From contig NZ_JBBUTH010000004.1 in assembly GCF_038066595.1 (NCBI RefSeq), forward strand, positions 248,001 to 312,000: DNA of 64,000 nt, written 5' to 3'. The DNA is from Pseudaquabacterium inlustre. Lineage in GTDB: Bacteria; Pseudomonadota; Gammaproteobacteria; Burkholderiales; Burkholderiaceae_C. Positions 1 to 8,312 of this stretch are shown here, piece by piece; position 1 is the stretch's first letter, and each line of letters begins with the position of its first letter. Below the pieces are notes generated by a model. The model did not search any database. It was not told where the DNA came from and was given only the letters and a program-made list of their open reading frames with translations. Position numbers and translations under genes: made by a program.

Positions 1-536
1 TGGCCGGCGTGCGCCCGCGCGGCGACAAGCTGGCCGTGGTGACGCAGACCACGCTGAGCGTGGACGACGCCGCCGGCATCCTGGCCGAGGTGAAGCGCGT
101 GTTCCCGCATGTGCGCGAGCCCAAGAAGCAGGACATCTGCTACGCCACGCAGAACCGCCAGGACGCCGTGAAGCTGCTGGCGCCGCAGGTGGACGTGGTG
201 ATCGTGGTGGGCAGCCCCACCAGCAGCAACAGCAACCGCCTGCGCGAGCTGGCCGAACGCCTGGGCACCGACGCCTACATGGTCGACGCCGCCGAAGACC
301 TGCAGGCCGCCTGGTTCGACGGCCACCCGCACGGCGCGCGCGTGGGCCTGACCGCCGGCGCCTCGGCGCCCGACATCCTGGTGCAGCAGGTGATCGCCCG
401 GCTCAAGGCCCTGGGCGCGCTGAGCGTGCAGCGCATGCACGGCGTGGAAGAGACCGTGCACTTCCCGCTGCCCATGGGCCTGGGCGACAAGAGCATGCAG
501 CAGGTGGCGGCCGAGCGATCCGCGCCGCGATCCTGA
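1..536 (+). CDS. ispH: 4-hydroxy-3-methylbut-2-enyl diphosphate reductase, C-terminal part
   Basis: IspH (LytB) carries out the last step of the MEP isoprenoid pathway, reducing HMBPP to IPP and DMAPP with a [4Fe-4S] cluster in the cytosol. The gene enters from the left edge, the first complete codon being at base 3. About 178 residues are visible. The segment has the family motifs KKQDICYATQNRQ, with a cluster-ligand Cys, VGSPTSSNSNRL, with the substrate-binding Ser/Asn pair, and GLTAGASAPD. The final cluster Cys of many homologues (here GLTAGASAPD) is, as usual, absent from that motif. The N-terminal cluster Cys lies outside the window. serS follows 97 bp downstream on the same strand. The stop codon at 534-536 gives a normal C-terminus. 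Confidence 0.95.
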   Translation, partial: AGVRPRGDKLAVVTQTTLSVDDAAGILAEVKRVFPHVREPKKQDICYATQNRQDAVKLLAPQVDVVIVVGSPTSSNSNRLRELAERLGTDAYMVDAAEDLQAAWFDGHPHGARVGLTAGASAPDILVQQVIARLKALGALSVQRMHGVEETVHFPLPMGLGDKSMQQVAAERSAPRS

Positions 537-633
537 CCGCCATCGGCCACACCCGCCGCCGTGCCGCGGCCGCCCTGCGCCGGCCCCATGGCCCGCCCCA
601 ATTCAAGACATTGCCGTATTCCGAGGATCTCCC

Positions 634-1953
634 ATGCTCGACATCAACCTGCTGCGCCGCGACCTGAACGGCGTCGTCGCCCGGCTCGAGGCGCGCAAGA
701 ACCCGCAGCCCTTCCTGGACGTGGCGCGCTTCAGCGCACTGGAAGCCGAACGCAAGACCCTGCAGACCCGCACCGAGGAACTGCAGGCGCAGCGCAATGC
801 GCTGAGCAAGCAGATCGGCATGCTCAAGGGCAAGGCCGCCAAAGGTGAAGACACCTCGGCGCAAGTGGCCGAGCTGATGGCCCAGGTGGCCGCCGCGGCC
901 GACGAGATGGCCAGCGGCGCCACGCGCCTGGACGCGCTGCAGACCGAGCTGCAGGGCCTGCTGCTGTCGGTGCCCAATCTGCCCGACGAGAGTGTGCCGG
1001 CTGGCACCGACGAAACCGGCAACGTCGAGGTGCGGCGCTGGGGCACGCCGGGCAGCTTCGCCTTCGAGGTGAAGGACCATGTGGACCTGGGCGCACCGCT
1101 GGGGCTGGATTTCGAAACCGGCGCCAAGCTGGCCGGCGCGCGCTTCAGCTTCATGCGTGGCGCCATCGCCCGGCTGCACCGCGCGCTCGCGCAGTTCATG
1201 CTGGACACGCACACCCAGAAGCACGGCTACACCGAGTGCTACACGCCCTACATGGTCAACGCCACGGCCATGCGCGGCACCGGCCAGCTGCCCAAGTTCG
1301 AGCAGGACCTGTTCCACGTGACCAGCGGCGACGGCGAGGCTTCGGGCAGCAAGTGGTACCTGATCCCCACCTCGGAAGTCACGCTCACCAACACCGTGGC
1401 CGACAGCATCCTCAGCGCCGAGCAGCTGCCGATCAAGCTGACCGGCCACACGCCGTGCTTCCGCTCGGAGGCCGGCAGCGCCGGCCGCGACACGCGCGGC
1501 ATGATCCGCCAGCACCAGTTCGACAAGGTGGAGATGGTGCAGATCGTCGCCCCCGACCAGAGCTTAGCCGCGCTGGACGAGATGGTGGGCCATGCCGAGT
1601 CCATCCTGCAGGCGCTGGAGCTGCCGTACCGCGTGATGCTGCTGTGCAGCGGCGACATGGGCTTCGGCGCCGTGAAGACCTTCGACCTGGAGGTGTGGCT
1701 GCCGGCACAGGGCACCTACCGCGAGATCAGTTCGTGCAGCAGCATGGGCGCCTTCCAGGCGCGGCGCATGCAGGCCCGGTTCAAGAACGCCCAGGGCAAG
1801 ACCGAGCTGGTGCACACGCTCAACGGCTCGGGCCTGGCGGTGGGCCGCACGCTGGTGGCGCTGCTGGAGAACCACCAGCAGGCCGACGGCAGCATCGCCG
1901 TGCCGGCCGCGCTGCAGCCGTATCTGGGCGGGCAGACCGTGCTGCGCGCCTGA
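634..1953 (+). CDS. serS: Seryl-tRNA synthetase
   Basis: Charges tRNA-Ser with serine in the cytosol. The 439 residues match the usual length. Residues about 1-110 form the long antiparallel coiled-coil arm (LEARKNPQPFLDVARFSALE, then Gln/Glu-rich heptads) that contacts the tRNA variable arm. The class II core follows, with motif 2 around PCFRSEAGSAGRDTRGMIRQ, including the ATP-binding Arg, and motif 3 near GSGLAVGRTLVALLENHQ. The start ATG is preceded by a GAGGA-type ribosome site (CCGAGGATCTCCC). A tRNA-Ser gene lies about 100 bp downstream, so enzyme and substrate genes are neighbours. The call is firm; nothing looks unusual. Confidence 0.98.
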   Translation: MLDINLLRRDLNGVVARLEARKNPQPFLDVARFSALEAERKTLQTRTEELQAQRNALSKQIGMLKGKAAKGEDTSAQVAELMAQVAAAADEMASGATRLDALQTELQGLLLSVPNLPDESVPAGTDETGNVEVRRWGTPGSFAFEVKDHVDLGAPLGLDFETGAKLAGARFSFMRGAIARLHRALAQFMLDTHTQKHGYTECYTPYMVNATAMRGTGQLPKFEQDLFHVTSGDGEASGSKWYLIPTSEVTLTNTVADSILSAEQLPIKLTGHTPCFRSEAGSAGRDTRGMIRQHQFDKVEMVQIVAPDQSLAALDEMVGHAESILQALELPYRVMLLCSGDMGFGAVKTFDLEVWLPAQGTYREISSCSSMGAFQARRMQARFKNAQGKTELVHTLNGSGLAVGRTLVALLENHQQADGSIAVPAALQPYLGGQTVLRA

Positions 1954-2049
1954 ATCCGCGCGAACAATTGCCGCGGGGCTGGAGCAGGCGCCAAAACCTG
2001 CGCTAGAATCTGCGGCTTCACCCGATGACGACCCGGGTGCACCGTTTCA

Positions 2050-2140
<91 letters not shown>

Positions 2141-2144
2141 AAGC

Positions 2145-2179
2145 AAAAGCCCAAGTGATCAATTCACTTGGGCTTTTTT
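2145..2179 (+). terminator. Rho-independent terminator of tRNA-Ser
   Basis: A perfect 14-bp inverted repeat (arms 2145-2158 and 2164-2177, 5-nt loop) built around AGCCCAAGTGA and TCACTTGGGCT, followed by a run of T to 2179. It sits directly after the tRNA and has both a strong stem and a U-tract. The A-run on the other side could let it act in both directions, but no minus-strand gene needs it. Confidence 0.93.
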
Positions 2180-2525
2180 CATGGCCGCGGCCTGCGCGCA
2201 TGGGCCTGCCTGTGGCATTTGATCTGCGTCAGTGCCGATGCGCAATGCGGCATCGCGGGCGCTGATCAGGCATGTAACTTGTCTGAAACAAATGCGCTCA
2301 CTTTGCACGATAAGGTGGCCAATGCGATCGCAGCGGCGATCTGTTGCCCGAATCCGGGTCAAGTCGACGGATCGCACCACCGATATGCCAGTGACCATGT
2401 GCCGATTGTGGCCATGTGCGCACGACGGTGTATGACAACGGACGTTCTCAGGCGTTTCTCGGGCATGCAGGTTGTACGCGTTTTTTGCGTGTTAGCACGC
2501 GACGAATCAGTAGCAGGAACGCAGC
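2180..2525. other. Intergenic region upstream of the chemoreceptor
   Basis: 346 bp without a convincing gene, noticeably richer in A+T than its surroundings. It must hold the promoter of the chemoreceptor gene at 2526. The only sigma-28-like element I see is CACGATAA at 2306-2313, resembling the GCCGATAA flagellar -10 box. The expected TAAA -35 box is missing at the right distance, so it is weak. A ribosome-binding sequence (GCAGGAACGCAGC) precedes the ATG. No RNA gene or repeat was recognised. Confidence 0.5.
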
Positions 2526-4223
2526 ATGAACCTCTTCGCTCGAGTCACCGTGGGCCGCCGGCTGGCCCTTGGATTCGGCCTCATCACCGCACTGATCTGC
2601 AGCTTGGCGGTGGTCACGTGGTTGCAACTGACCGGCATCCGCGCCGACGTGTCGCAGCTGGTCGATGACCGTTACCCGAAGGTCGACATCTCCAGGGACA
2701 TCTACGACGCCATCAACACGCAGGCGCGCAATTTGCGCAACGCCGTCGTGGCCGTCAGCGTGAACCAGGTGGCGGAGGCCGATGCGTTTCTGGCCAAGGT
2801 CGACGGCGCGGTCGCCGAGAACAATGCGCGGATGGACAAGCTCAAGGGCATGATCAATACGCCCAAGGGTGAAGCCCTGTTCGCCGCCATGCTGGCAGCG
2901 CGTGCCGACTATGGCAAAGCCCGCAACGAGGCCGTCAGGCTGGTGCGCGAGCGCAAGTGGGAAGAGGCCGGTGCCCATACCTTGGGCGAGGTGCGGGCCC
3001 GGCAGGACCAGTTCTTTGCCGCCATCGACAAGATGGTCCACTTCCAGCAGGAGTTGATGGTGCAGAACGCGGGCTCGGCGAAGGACCGGATTGCGCACAC
3101 CGTCACGGTCACGCTGGCCGTGGCCGCGCTGGTGCTGGGCCTGGCCATCGGGCTGGGGACGCTGATCACGCGATCGCTGCTGCGCGACCTCGGCGGCGAA
3201 CTGTCGGACGCACGGGAGGCGGCGCAGCGCATCGCGTTGGGCGACCTGGACACTGACATCCGGGTGCGCGCCGGCGATCGGGACTCGCTGATCGCGTCGC
3301 TGCGGGCGATGCAGAAGGCGCTGACGTCTGCCGTGACCACGGTCAGGCAGGGCAGCGAGTCGGTGGCCACCGCGTCGGCGCAGATCGCCCAGGGCAACCA
3401 GGATCTGTCCAGCCGCACCGAGGAACAGGCCAGCGCGCTGCAGCAGACCGCAGCGACGATGGAGCAACTGGGCAGCACGGTGCGCAACAACGCCGACAGC
3501 GCCCGGCAGGCCAACCTGCTGGCGCAGGCCGCTGCCAACGTGGCCAGCCAGGGTGGCGAAGTCGTCGGCCAGGTGGTGGGCACCATGCAGGGCATCGCCG
3601 CGTCCAGCCACCGGATCGGCGACATCATCGGGGTGATCGATGGCATCGCCTTCCAGACCAACATCTTGGCGCTCAATGCGGCTGTGGAGGCCGCGCGGGC
3701 GGGCGAGCAGGGCCGGGGCTTTGCCGTGGTGGCCGGCGAGGTGCGCACCCTGGCCCAGCGCAGCGCCGAGGCGGCCAAGGAGATCAAGGCCTTGATCGGC
3801 CGCAACGTCGAGCAGGTCGAGCAAGGCACGGCGCTGGTCGACCGGGCCGGCAAGACGATGGGGGAGATCGTCGGATCGATCCAGTCCGTCAGCGACATCG
3901 TCAGCGCGATCAGCGCCGCCACGACCGAGCAGAGCCATGGCATCCAGCAGGTGGGCGATGCCGTGGGCCAGATGGACCAGGCGACGCAGCAGAACGCCGC
4001 GCTGGTCGAGGAAAGCGCCGCCGCGGCGGAAAGCCTGAAGATGCAGGCGGGCCAGCTGGTAGAGGCCGTGGCCTTCTTCAAGGTCACGGCGGCGGGCGCG
4101 CCGACCGCCTCGCCGTCGGCTGTCGCGCCGCGGCCGGTGCTGGCTGGCGCCACGGCGCGCCTGCCGGCGGCCGCACCCCGCGGGGCGGCCGGTGCCGCAT
4201 CGGCGGAGTGGGCCGCGTTCTGA
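2526..4223 (+). CDS. Methyl-accepting chemotaxis protein (4HB-HAMP-MA type)
   Basis: A transmembrane chemoreceptor that relays ligand binding to CheW/CheA and is tuned by CheR/CheB methylation. The 565 residues show TM1 at about 13-33, a periplasmic four-helix-bundle sensor at about 35-190 and TM2 at about 191-212. A HAMP domain at about 213-265 and a long coiled-coil signalling domain follow. The kinase-control hairpin tip (DGIAFQTNILALNAAVEAARA, then GRGFAVVAGEVRTLAQRS near residue 397) is canonical. A Pro/Ala-rich linker ends in the pentapeptide EWAAF (561-565), matching the WxxF tether bound by CheR and CheB. No che gene is adjacent, so it is a solitary receptor; the ligand cannot be read from the sequence. 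Confidence 0.95.
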   Translation: MNLFARVTVGRRLALGFGLITALICSLAVVTWLQLTGIRADVSQLVDDRYPKVDISRDIYDAINTQARNLRNAVVAVSVNQVAEADAFLAKVDGAVAENNARMDKLKGMINTPKGEALFAAMLAARADYGKARNEAVRLVRERKWEEAGAHTLGEVRARQDQFFAAIDKMVHFQQELMVQNAGSAKDRIAHTVTVTLAVAALVLGLAIGLGTLITRSLLRDLGGELSDAREAAQRIALGDLDTDIRVRAGDRDSLIASLRAMQKALTSAVTTVRQGSESVATASAQIAQGNQDLSSRTEEQASALQQTAATMEQLGSTVRNNADSARQANLLAQAAANVASQGGEVVGQVVGTMQGIAASSHRIGDIIGVIDGIAFQTNILALNAAVEAARAGEQGRGFAVVAGEVRTLAQRSAEAAKEIKALIGRNVEQVEQGTALVDRAGKTMGEIVGSIQSVSDIVSAISAATTEQSHGIQQVGDAVGQMDQATQQNAALVEESAAAAESLKMQAGQLVEAVAFFKVTAAGAPTASPSAVAPRPVLAGATARLPAAAPRGAAGAASAEWAAF

Positions 4224-4320
4224 CCGGGATGGCCTGCGGCCGCGGCGCGCGTGCGCCCTGAGCGCCTCACCGGGAGGGGGCCACGTTTCGGGGCGTGGTC
4301 ACGCGGCACAATGCTGGCCC

Positions 4321-5286
4321 ATGTTCCGCCGTCCGAGGTTCCGTCAGGGCGTTGTCGCCGTCTCTGCTGTCGCGCTGTTGTGCGGGCTGCAGGCGGGCTG
4401 CGCCACGCGCGCGTCGGGCGTCGCGCCCAAGCCCACCGACCCGGCGGCCTACGCCGGCTGGAGTTGCGACCGCCTGTTCGACGAGACCGATGCCGTGCAG
4501 CAGCGCGCGGCCGATGTGGCCTATGCGGTGGACGCGCGCGCGGGCAACAACATGATCGCGCTCGGCCTGGGTGTGATGGTGTTCTGGCCGGCCTTGCTGG
4601 CCATGCGCCCCGATGGTGAGGAGGCGCAGCAGCTGGCCGAGCTGAAGGGCCGCTTCGAGGCCTTGCGCACGGTGGCCGATGCGCAGCACTGCGGCAATGC
4701 GCCCACCGCCATGGCCGCACGCCGCGCACAGGCGCTGCCGGTGGCGCTGGGCGAGCGCTTGGTCTACGAGGAGCGCAGCGGCGGCCAGGCGGCGCCCCAT
4801 CTGCTGGGCCTGCAGGTGGCGGCGCTGCGGCGCGACCGCATCGAGTACCGGGTGGAATTCGACGGCCGCGCCACCGGTGCCACCTGGCAGCAGGACCTGG
4901 TGGGCAACACGCTGGCCGACGGCCCGGCACCGCTGATCGGCTGGCGCCGCCTGTTGCGGGGCGACCTGGCGCTGGGGCAGGTGCTGACCGGTGAACTGGC
5001 CGCGGCGGGTGAGCGCGTGGCGCGTGCGCGTGTGCGCGGGCAGGTGGTGGCCACCGGGCCTCAGACCATCGCCGGGCGCAACTTCGACGTGGCGGTGATC
5101 GAGTTGTTCGGTGATGCGCCGCCGGCCCCGCCGGCGTTGTCGGAATCGGCCAGTGGCGCGCGGCTGGATGGCGTGATGGCCGTGGACCGCGCCAGCGGCA
5201 TGCTGCTGCGCCTGGAACTGCGCAGTGCCAACCCCGATTTCGCGCTGCGCCGGCGCCTGCTGCGCGTGGAACCGGCCACGCCTTGA
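4321..5286 (+). CDS. Uncharacterised outer-membrane-type lipoprotein
   Basis: I do not recognise a named family. The frame stays open upstream to 4192, overlapping the chemoreceptor gene, but ATG 4321 yields a proper lipoprotein signal: basic MFRRPRFR, a hydrophobic stretch and Cys27 in LQAGC. The mature protein has about 295 residues, with one hydrophobic segment (NMIALGLGVMVFWPALLAM) and an alpha-helical stretch rich in Glu/Gln, then a beta-rich C-terminal half. CACAAT at 4307-4312 lies just 8 bp before the ATG with no Shine-Dalgarno sequence, suggesting a leaderless mRNA. The gene ends 116 bp before the Spy-like gene on the same strand. The role is unknown. Confidence 0.75.
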   Translation: MFRRPRFRQGVVAVSAVALLCGLQAGCATRASGVAPKPTDPAAYAGWSCDRLFDETDAVQQRAADVAYAVDARAGNNMIALGLGVMVFWPALLAMRPDGEEAQQLAELKGRFEALRTVADAQHCGNAPTAMAARRAQALPVALGERLVYEERSGGQAAPHLLGLQVAALRRDRIEYRVEFDGRATGATWQQDLVGNTLADGPAPLIGWRRLLRGDLALGQVLTGELAAAGERVARARVRGQVVATGPQTIAGRNFDVAVIELFGDAPPAPPALSESASGARLDGVMAVDRASGMLLRLELRSANPDFALRRRLLRVEPATP

Positions 5287-5315
5287 GGCCGCGCAGACCG
5301 GCGCCGCGCGGTCGT

Positions 5316-5330
5316 TTTACCCTACTTTAC
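5316..5330 (-). promoter_or_regulatory. Candidate CpxR-type box (GTAAA-N5-GTAAA)
   Basis: On the minus strand this reads GTAAAGTAGGGTAAA, a perfect GTAAA direct repeat with a 5-bp spacer, which is the E. coli CpxR consensus. It lies 73-87 bp upstream of a Spy/CpxP-like gene, itself followed by a CpxR-like regulator and CpxA-like kinase. An exact match at the right gene is unlikely by chance in 70% G+C DNA. Direct autoregulation of the module is an inference. Confidence 0.65.
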
Positions 5331-5402
5331 AAAGCCGGCGCGCAGGGGATACCGGGGGTGCGCACCATCACGGCATCGAATGAAGAGCAAGAGGTGAAGA
5401 CG

Positions 5403-5984
5403 ATGTCCTTCGACCACTTTCAACTGCGCCTGAACCCGCAACGCCTGGCCGCACCGGTGGCCGCCATCGCGCTGCTGGCCGGTCTGGCCAGCGTGGCCAT
5501 GGCCCAGCCGGCCGACGGGCCGGCGGCCGGCGCGGGTCCGCGCCATGCCGGCATGCACCGCATGGGCCCGGGTGCCGGCGGCGAGATGCCCGGCATGGTG
5601 GGTGCCGGCCTGGGTCTGCTGCCCGAGCGCGAACTGGACGCCGTGGGCGCCAGCGCCGAGCAGAAGACCAAGGTGCGTGAGATCCTGCGGGCCGCCCACG
5701 ATGACCTGCGCAAGCAGCACGACGGCGCACGCGAGCTGCACCAGCAGATGATGCAGCTGCTGGCGGCCCCCAAGGTGGACGCCGCCGCGGCCGAGGCGCT
5801 GCGCCAGAAGATCCACGCCCAGCACGACGTGGCCAGCAAGCGCATGCTGCAGGCCGCGCTGGAGGCCGGCGCCGTGCTGACGCCCGAGCAGCGCCAGAAG
5901 CTGGCCGAGCGCCGCAAGCAGATGAACGACCGCATGCCGCCGCCGCCCGGCGAGCGTGAGGGCCCGCGCGGCCCGCGCGGCTGA
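5403..5984 (+). CDS. Periplasmic Spy/CpxP-family protein
   Basis: Spy/CpxP proteins are small periplasmic chaperones or stress adaptors; CpxP restrains the kinase CpxA. The start ATG 5403 follows AGAGGTGAAG and gives a signal peptide cleaved at AMA/QPA near residue 35. An in-frame start at 5283 lacks both features. The mature part is helical, with two LTxxQ-like motifs, ASAEQKTKVREIL and LTPEQRQKLAERR, bracketing a Gln/His/Ala-rich helix. The tail is Pro/Gly/Arg-rich (PPPPGEREGPRGPRG). Downstream and colinear lie the response regulator and the histidine kinase, and a GTAAA repeat box lies upstream. Together these point to a CpxP-like role. In E. coli cpxP is divergent from cpxRA; here it leads the same strand. 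Confidence 0.85.
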   Translation: MSFDHFQLRLNPQRLAAPVAAIALLAGLASVAMAQPADGPAAGAGPRHAGMHRMGPGAGGEMPGMVGAGLGLLPERELDAVGASAEQKTKVREILRAAHDDLRKQHDGARELHQQMMQLLAAPKVDAAAAEALRQKIHAQHDVASKRMLQAALEAGAVLTPEQRQKLAERRKQMNDRMPPPPGEREGPRGPRG

Positions 5985-6014
5985 TGCCGCGATTGCACCG
6001 ATGACACAGGGCTT

Positions 6015-6048
6015 CGCTCCGGCACCGCAGGGCGCCGGGGCGTTTTTT
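6015..6048 (+). terminator. Rho-independent terminator between the CpxP-like and CpxR-like genes
   Basis: Arms CGCTCCGGC (6015-6023) and GCCGGGGCG (6034-6042) pair over 9 bp with one U-G wobble around a 10-nt loop, and TTTTTT follows at 6043-6048. It lies in the 94-bp gap between the Spy-like stop and the regulator start. It would lower readthrough, so that the periplasmic protein is made in excess over the two signalling proteins, or it would separate two transcription units. Confidence 0.75.
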
Positions 6049-6078
6049 CCATCCGCCACAGAGATCCGTGACCCGTCC

Positions 6079-6789
6079 ATGACCACCGCCCGGCTGCTGA
6101 TGATCGATGACGATGCGCGCCTGTCCACCATGGTGGGCGACTACCTGCGCGCCAACGGCTACGAGGTCGACACCGCCGGCACGCTGGCCGCCGGCCGCGA
6201 CCGCCTGCGCCAGATCAACTACGACGCCCTGGTGCTCGACCTGATGCTGCCCGACGGCGACGGCCTCGACCTGACCCGCGAGCTGCGCGCCGACGCGCGC
6301 ACCAAGCGCCTGCCGCTGCTGATGCTCACCGCCCGCGGTGAGCCGCTGGACCGCGTGCTGGGTCTGGAGCTCGGCGCCGACGACTACCTGCCCAAGCCCT
6401 TCGAGGCGCGCGAGCTGCTGGCCCGCGTCAAGGCCCTGCTGCGCCGTGCCCAGCCCGAGCCGGTGACCGACGAGGTGCTGCAGTTCGGCAAGCTGGAAAT
6501 CGACCTGGGCGCGCGCGAGGCCCGCCTGGGCGGTGTGCCCTGCGACCTCACCAGCCACCAGTTCGACCTGCTGGTGGTGCTGGCCAAGAGCGCCGGCCGC
6601 GTGCTCAGCCGCGACCAGATCATGGATTCGCTCAAGGGCCACCCGATCGATGCCTTCGACCGCAGCATCGACGTGCATGTCTCGCGCATCCGCGCCTGCA
6701 TCGAGGAAGACGCCAAGAACCCCAAGCGCGTGCTCACCGTGCGCGGCGTGGGCTACGTCTTCGCCAAGAAGCAAGACCACGAGACCTGA
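6079..6789 (+). CDS. cpxR: OmpR-family response regulator, CpxR-like
   Basis: A cytosolic DNA-binding regulator activated by phosphorylation at Asp54 (ALVLDLMLPDGDG). The 236 residues split into a receiver domain (1-120; acidic triad IDDD, conserved Lys in LPKPF) and an OmpR-type winged helix (about 130-232; LTSHQFDLLVVLAKSAGRVLSRDQI, VHVSRIRACIEED, VRGVGYVF). The stretch LTARGEPLDRVLGLELGADDYLPKPF is strikingly close to E. coli CpxR. ATG 6079 is chosen because it places the receiver at the N-terminus; the open frame extends upstream to 5956 without a domain. The kinase gene starts 23 bp after the stop. The cpxR assignment rests on motif likeness plus the Spy-like gene and the GTAAA box. Confidence 0.85.
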   Translation: MTTARLLMIDDDARLSTMVGDYLRANGYEVDTAGTLAAGRDRLRQINYDALVLDLMLPDGDGLDLTRELRADARTKRLPLLMLTARGEPLDRVLGLELGADDYLPKPFEARELLARVKALLRRAQPEPVTDEVLQFGKLEIDLGAREARLGGVPCDLTSHQFDLLVVLAKSAGRVLSRDQIMDSLKGHPIDAFDRSIDVHVSRIRACIEEDAKNPKRVLTVRGVGYVFAKKQDHET

Positions 6790-6812
6790 TCCTTGCCGGC
6801 TGACGCGCGTCG

Positions 6813-8312
6813 ATGAAATCGCTCTACCTGCGCATCTGGCTCACCGTGGTGGCCGCGCTGGCACTGTTCGCGCTGGTGTCGGGCTGGATGTGGCAGCGCC
6901 ACATCGAGGATGAGCGCAGCCGCTTCGAGCAGGTGGCCAGCGACCGGCTGGCGGCCTGGGCCGAGCTGGTGCAGCGCTCGCTGCCGGGTGCCGACGCGCC
7001 GGTGGAGCAGCAGGCCGAGGCGCTGCGCGAATGGTCGCTGCGCCTGCGCGTGCCGATGGCGCTGGACGATGCCAAGGGTCGGCGCATCGCGGCCAGCGAG
7101 AGCTTCCAGCGCCGTGCCGCCGAGGGCGGGCCGATGAACGTTGCCTCGGTGCACCTGGACGATGGCCGCACGCTGCTGCTCACGCGCCGCAGCCTGCGCC
7201 GCACGCCGGGGCCACCGCCACCCGAGGCCATGCTGATGTGGCCCGGCACGCCCAATGGCGGGCCGGGGCCGGGCGGGCCGGACGGCCCGCCGCCCGAGTT
7301 CCGCTCGGGCGATGCGGTCGGTGGCGCAGGCGGCCGCAACAACGAGCGCCTGCTGTTCGGCTTGCCGCGCGCGGTGGGCCCGCTGGTGCTGGTGGCGGTG
7401 CTGTTCGTGGCCGTGGCTGCCGGGGCCTACCCGGTGGTGCGCCGGCTCACACGCCGGCTCGAGGCGCTGAAGCAGGGCGTCGAGGCCTTCGGTGACGGCA
7501 ACCTGGGCCAGCGCGTGGATGCCACCGGCCGCGACGAGGTGGCCGCGGTGGCCGCCACCTTCAACCAGACCGCGGCGCGCATCGAGTCGCTGGTCAACTC
7601 GCACAAGAGCCTGCTGGCCAATGCCAGCCACGAGCTGCGCTCGCCGCTGGCGCGGCTGAAGATGGCCGTGGCCATGCTGGGCAGCCTGAACGACACCTCG
7701 CCGCCGGCGCAGCGCGCCTCGCTGTCCAAGGAAATCGACACCAACATCCGCGAGCTCGATGCGCTGGTGGAAGAGGTGCTGTTGGCCAGCCGCCTGGACG
7801 CGTCGGGCACGCTGGAACGCGACGACCAGGTCGATCTGCTGGGCATCGCCGTCGAGGAGGCCGCGCGCGTGGGGGCCGAGGTCGATCTGGGCCATGACGA
7901 CGCGTCGGCCGAGGCGGAGGGCGAGGGCGCCGACGCCGCGTCCGGCCTGGCGAAGGGCACGCAGTTCTGCGTGGTCCCGGGCAGCGACCGCCTGCTGCGC
8001 CGCGCGCTGCGCAACCTGATCGAGAACGCCCACCGCTACGGCGGTGGTGACGTGGTGGTGGCCTTGCGGCCGCTGCCGGCCGGCGGGCTGGAGGTCTGCG
8101 TCAGCGACCGCGGCCCGGGCGTGCCGGCCGACTTCCGCGAACGCATCTTCGAACCGTTCTTCCGCCTGCCCGGCCATGCCGAGCAGGCCGGCGGCGTGGG
8201 CCTGGGCCTGAGCCTGGTGCGCCAGATCGCCCAGCGCCACGGCGGCAGCGTGCGCTGCGAGGCGCGCGAGGGCGGCGGCAGCCGCTTCGTGCTCAGCCTG
8301 CCGTCACACTGA
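6813..8312 (+). CDS. cpxA: Sensor histidine kinase, CpxA-like
   Basis: An inner-membrane sensor kinase, the partner of the regulator just upstream. The 499 residues contain TM1 at about 9-28, a periplasmic domain to about 185 and TM2 at about 188-208. A HAMP domain, a HisKA dimerisation helix with phospho-acceptor His273 (NASHELRSPLARLK) and an HATPase domain follow (NLIENAHRYGGG, DRGPGVP, GVGLGLSLVRQ). The periplasmic domain includes an unusual Pro/Gly-rich loop at about 130-165 (PGPPPPEA, GGPGPGGPDGPPPEF). The Spy-like protein ends in a similarly Pro/Gly-rich tail. The last 9 bp overlap the end of the convergent MATE gene. Confidence 0.88.
   Translation: MKSLYLRIWLTVVAALALFALVSGWMWQRHIEDERSRFEQVASDRLAAWAELVQRSLPGADAPVEQQAEALREWSLRLRVPMALDDAKGRRIAASESFQRRAAEGGPMNVASVHLDDGRTLLLTRRSLRRTPGPPPPEAMLMWPGTPNGGPGPGGPDGPPPEFRSGDAVGGAGGRNNERLLFGLPRAVGPLVLVAVLFVAVAAGAYPVVRRLTRRLEALKQGVEAFGDGNLGQRVDATGRDEVAAVAATFNQTAARIESLVNSHKSLLANASHELRSPLARLKMAVAMLGSLNDTSPPAQRASLSKEIDTNIRELDALVEEVLLASRLDASGTLERDDQVDLLGIAVEEAARVGAEVDLGHDDASAEAEGEGADAASGLAKGTQFCVVPGSDRLLRRALRNLIENAHRYGGGDVVVALRPLPAGGLEVCVSDRGPGVPADFRERIFEPFFRLPGHAEQAGGVGLGLSLVRQIAQRHGGSVRCEAREGGGSRFVLSLPSH

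Noticed and set aside
2279..2313. Sigma-28-like flagellar promoter before the chemoreceptor (CACGATAA)
   Set aside because: No TAAA -35 at 15 bp and more than 200 bp from the start; too weak to call.
2448..4930. Large minus-strand frames across the chemoreceptor gene
   Set aside because: Antisense to a complete MCP; composition is Arg/Ala/Pro-biased and no motif is seen.
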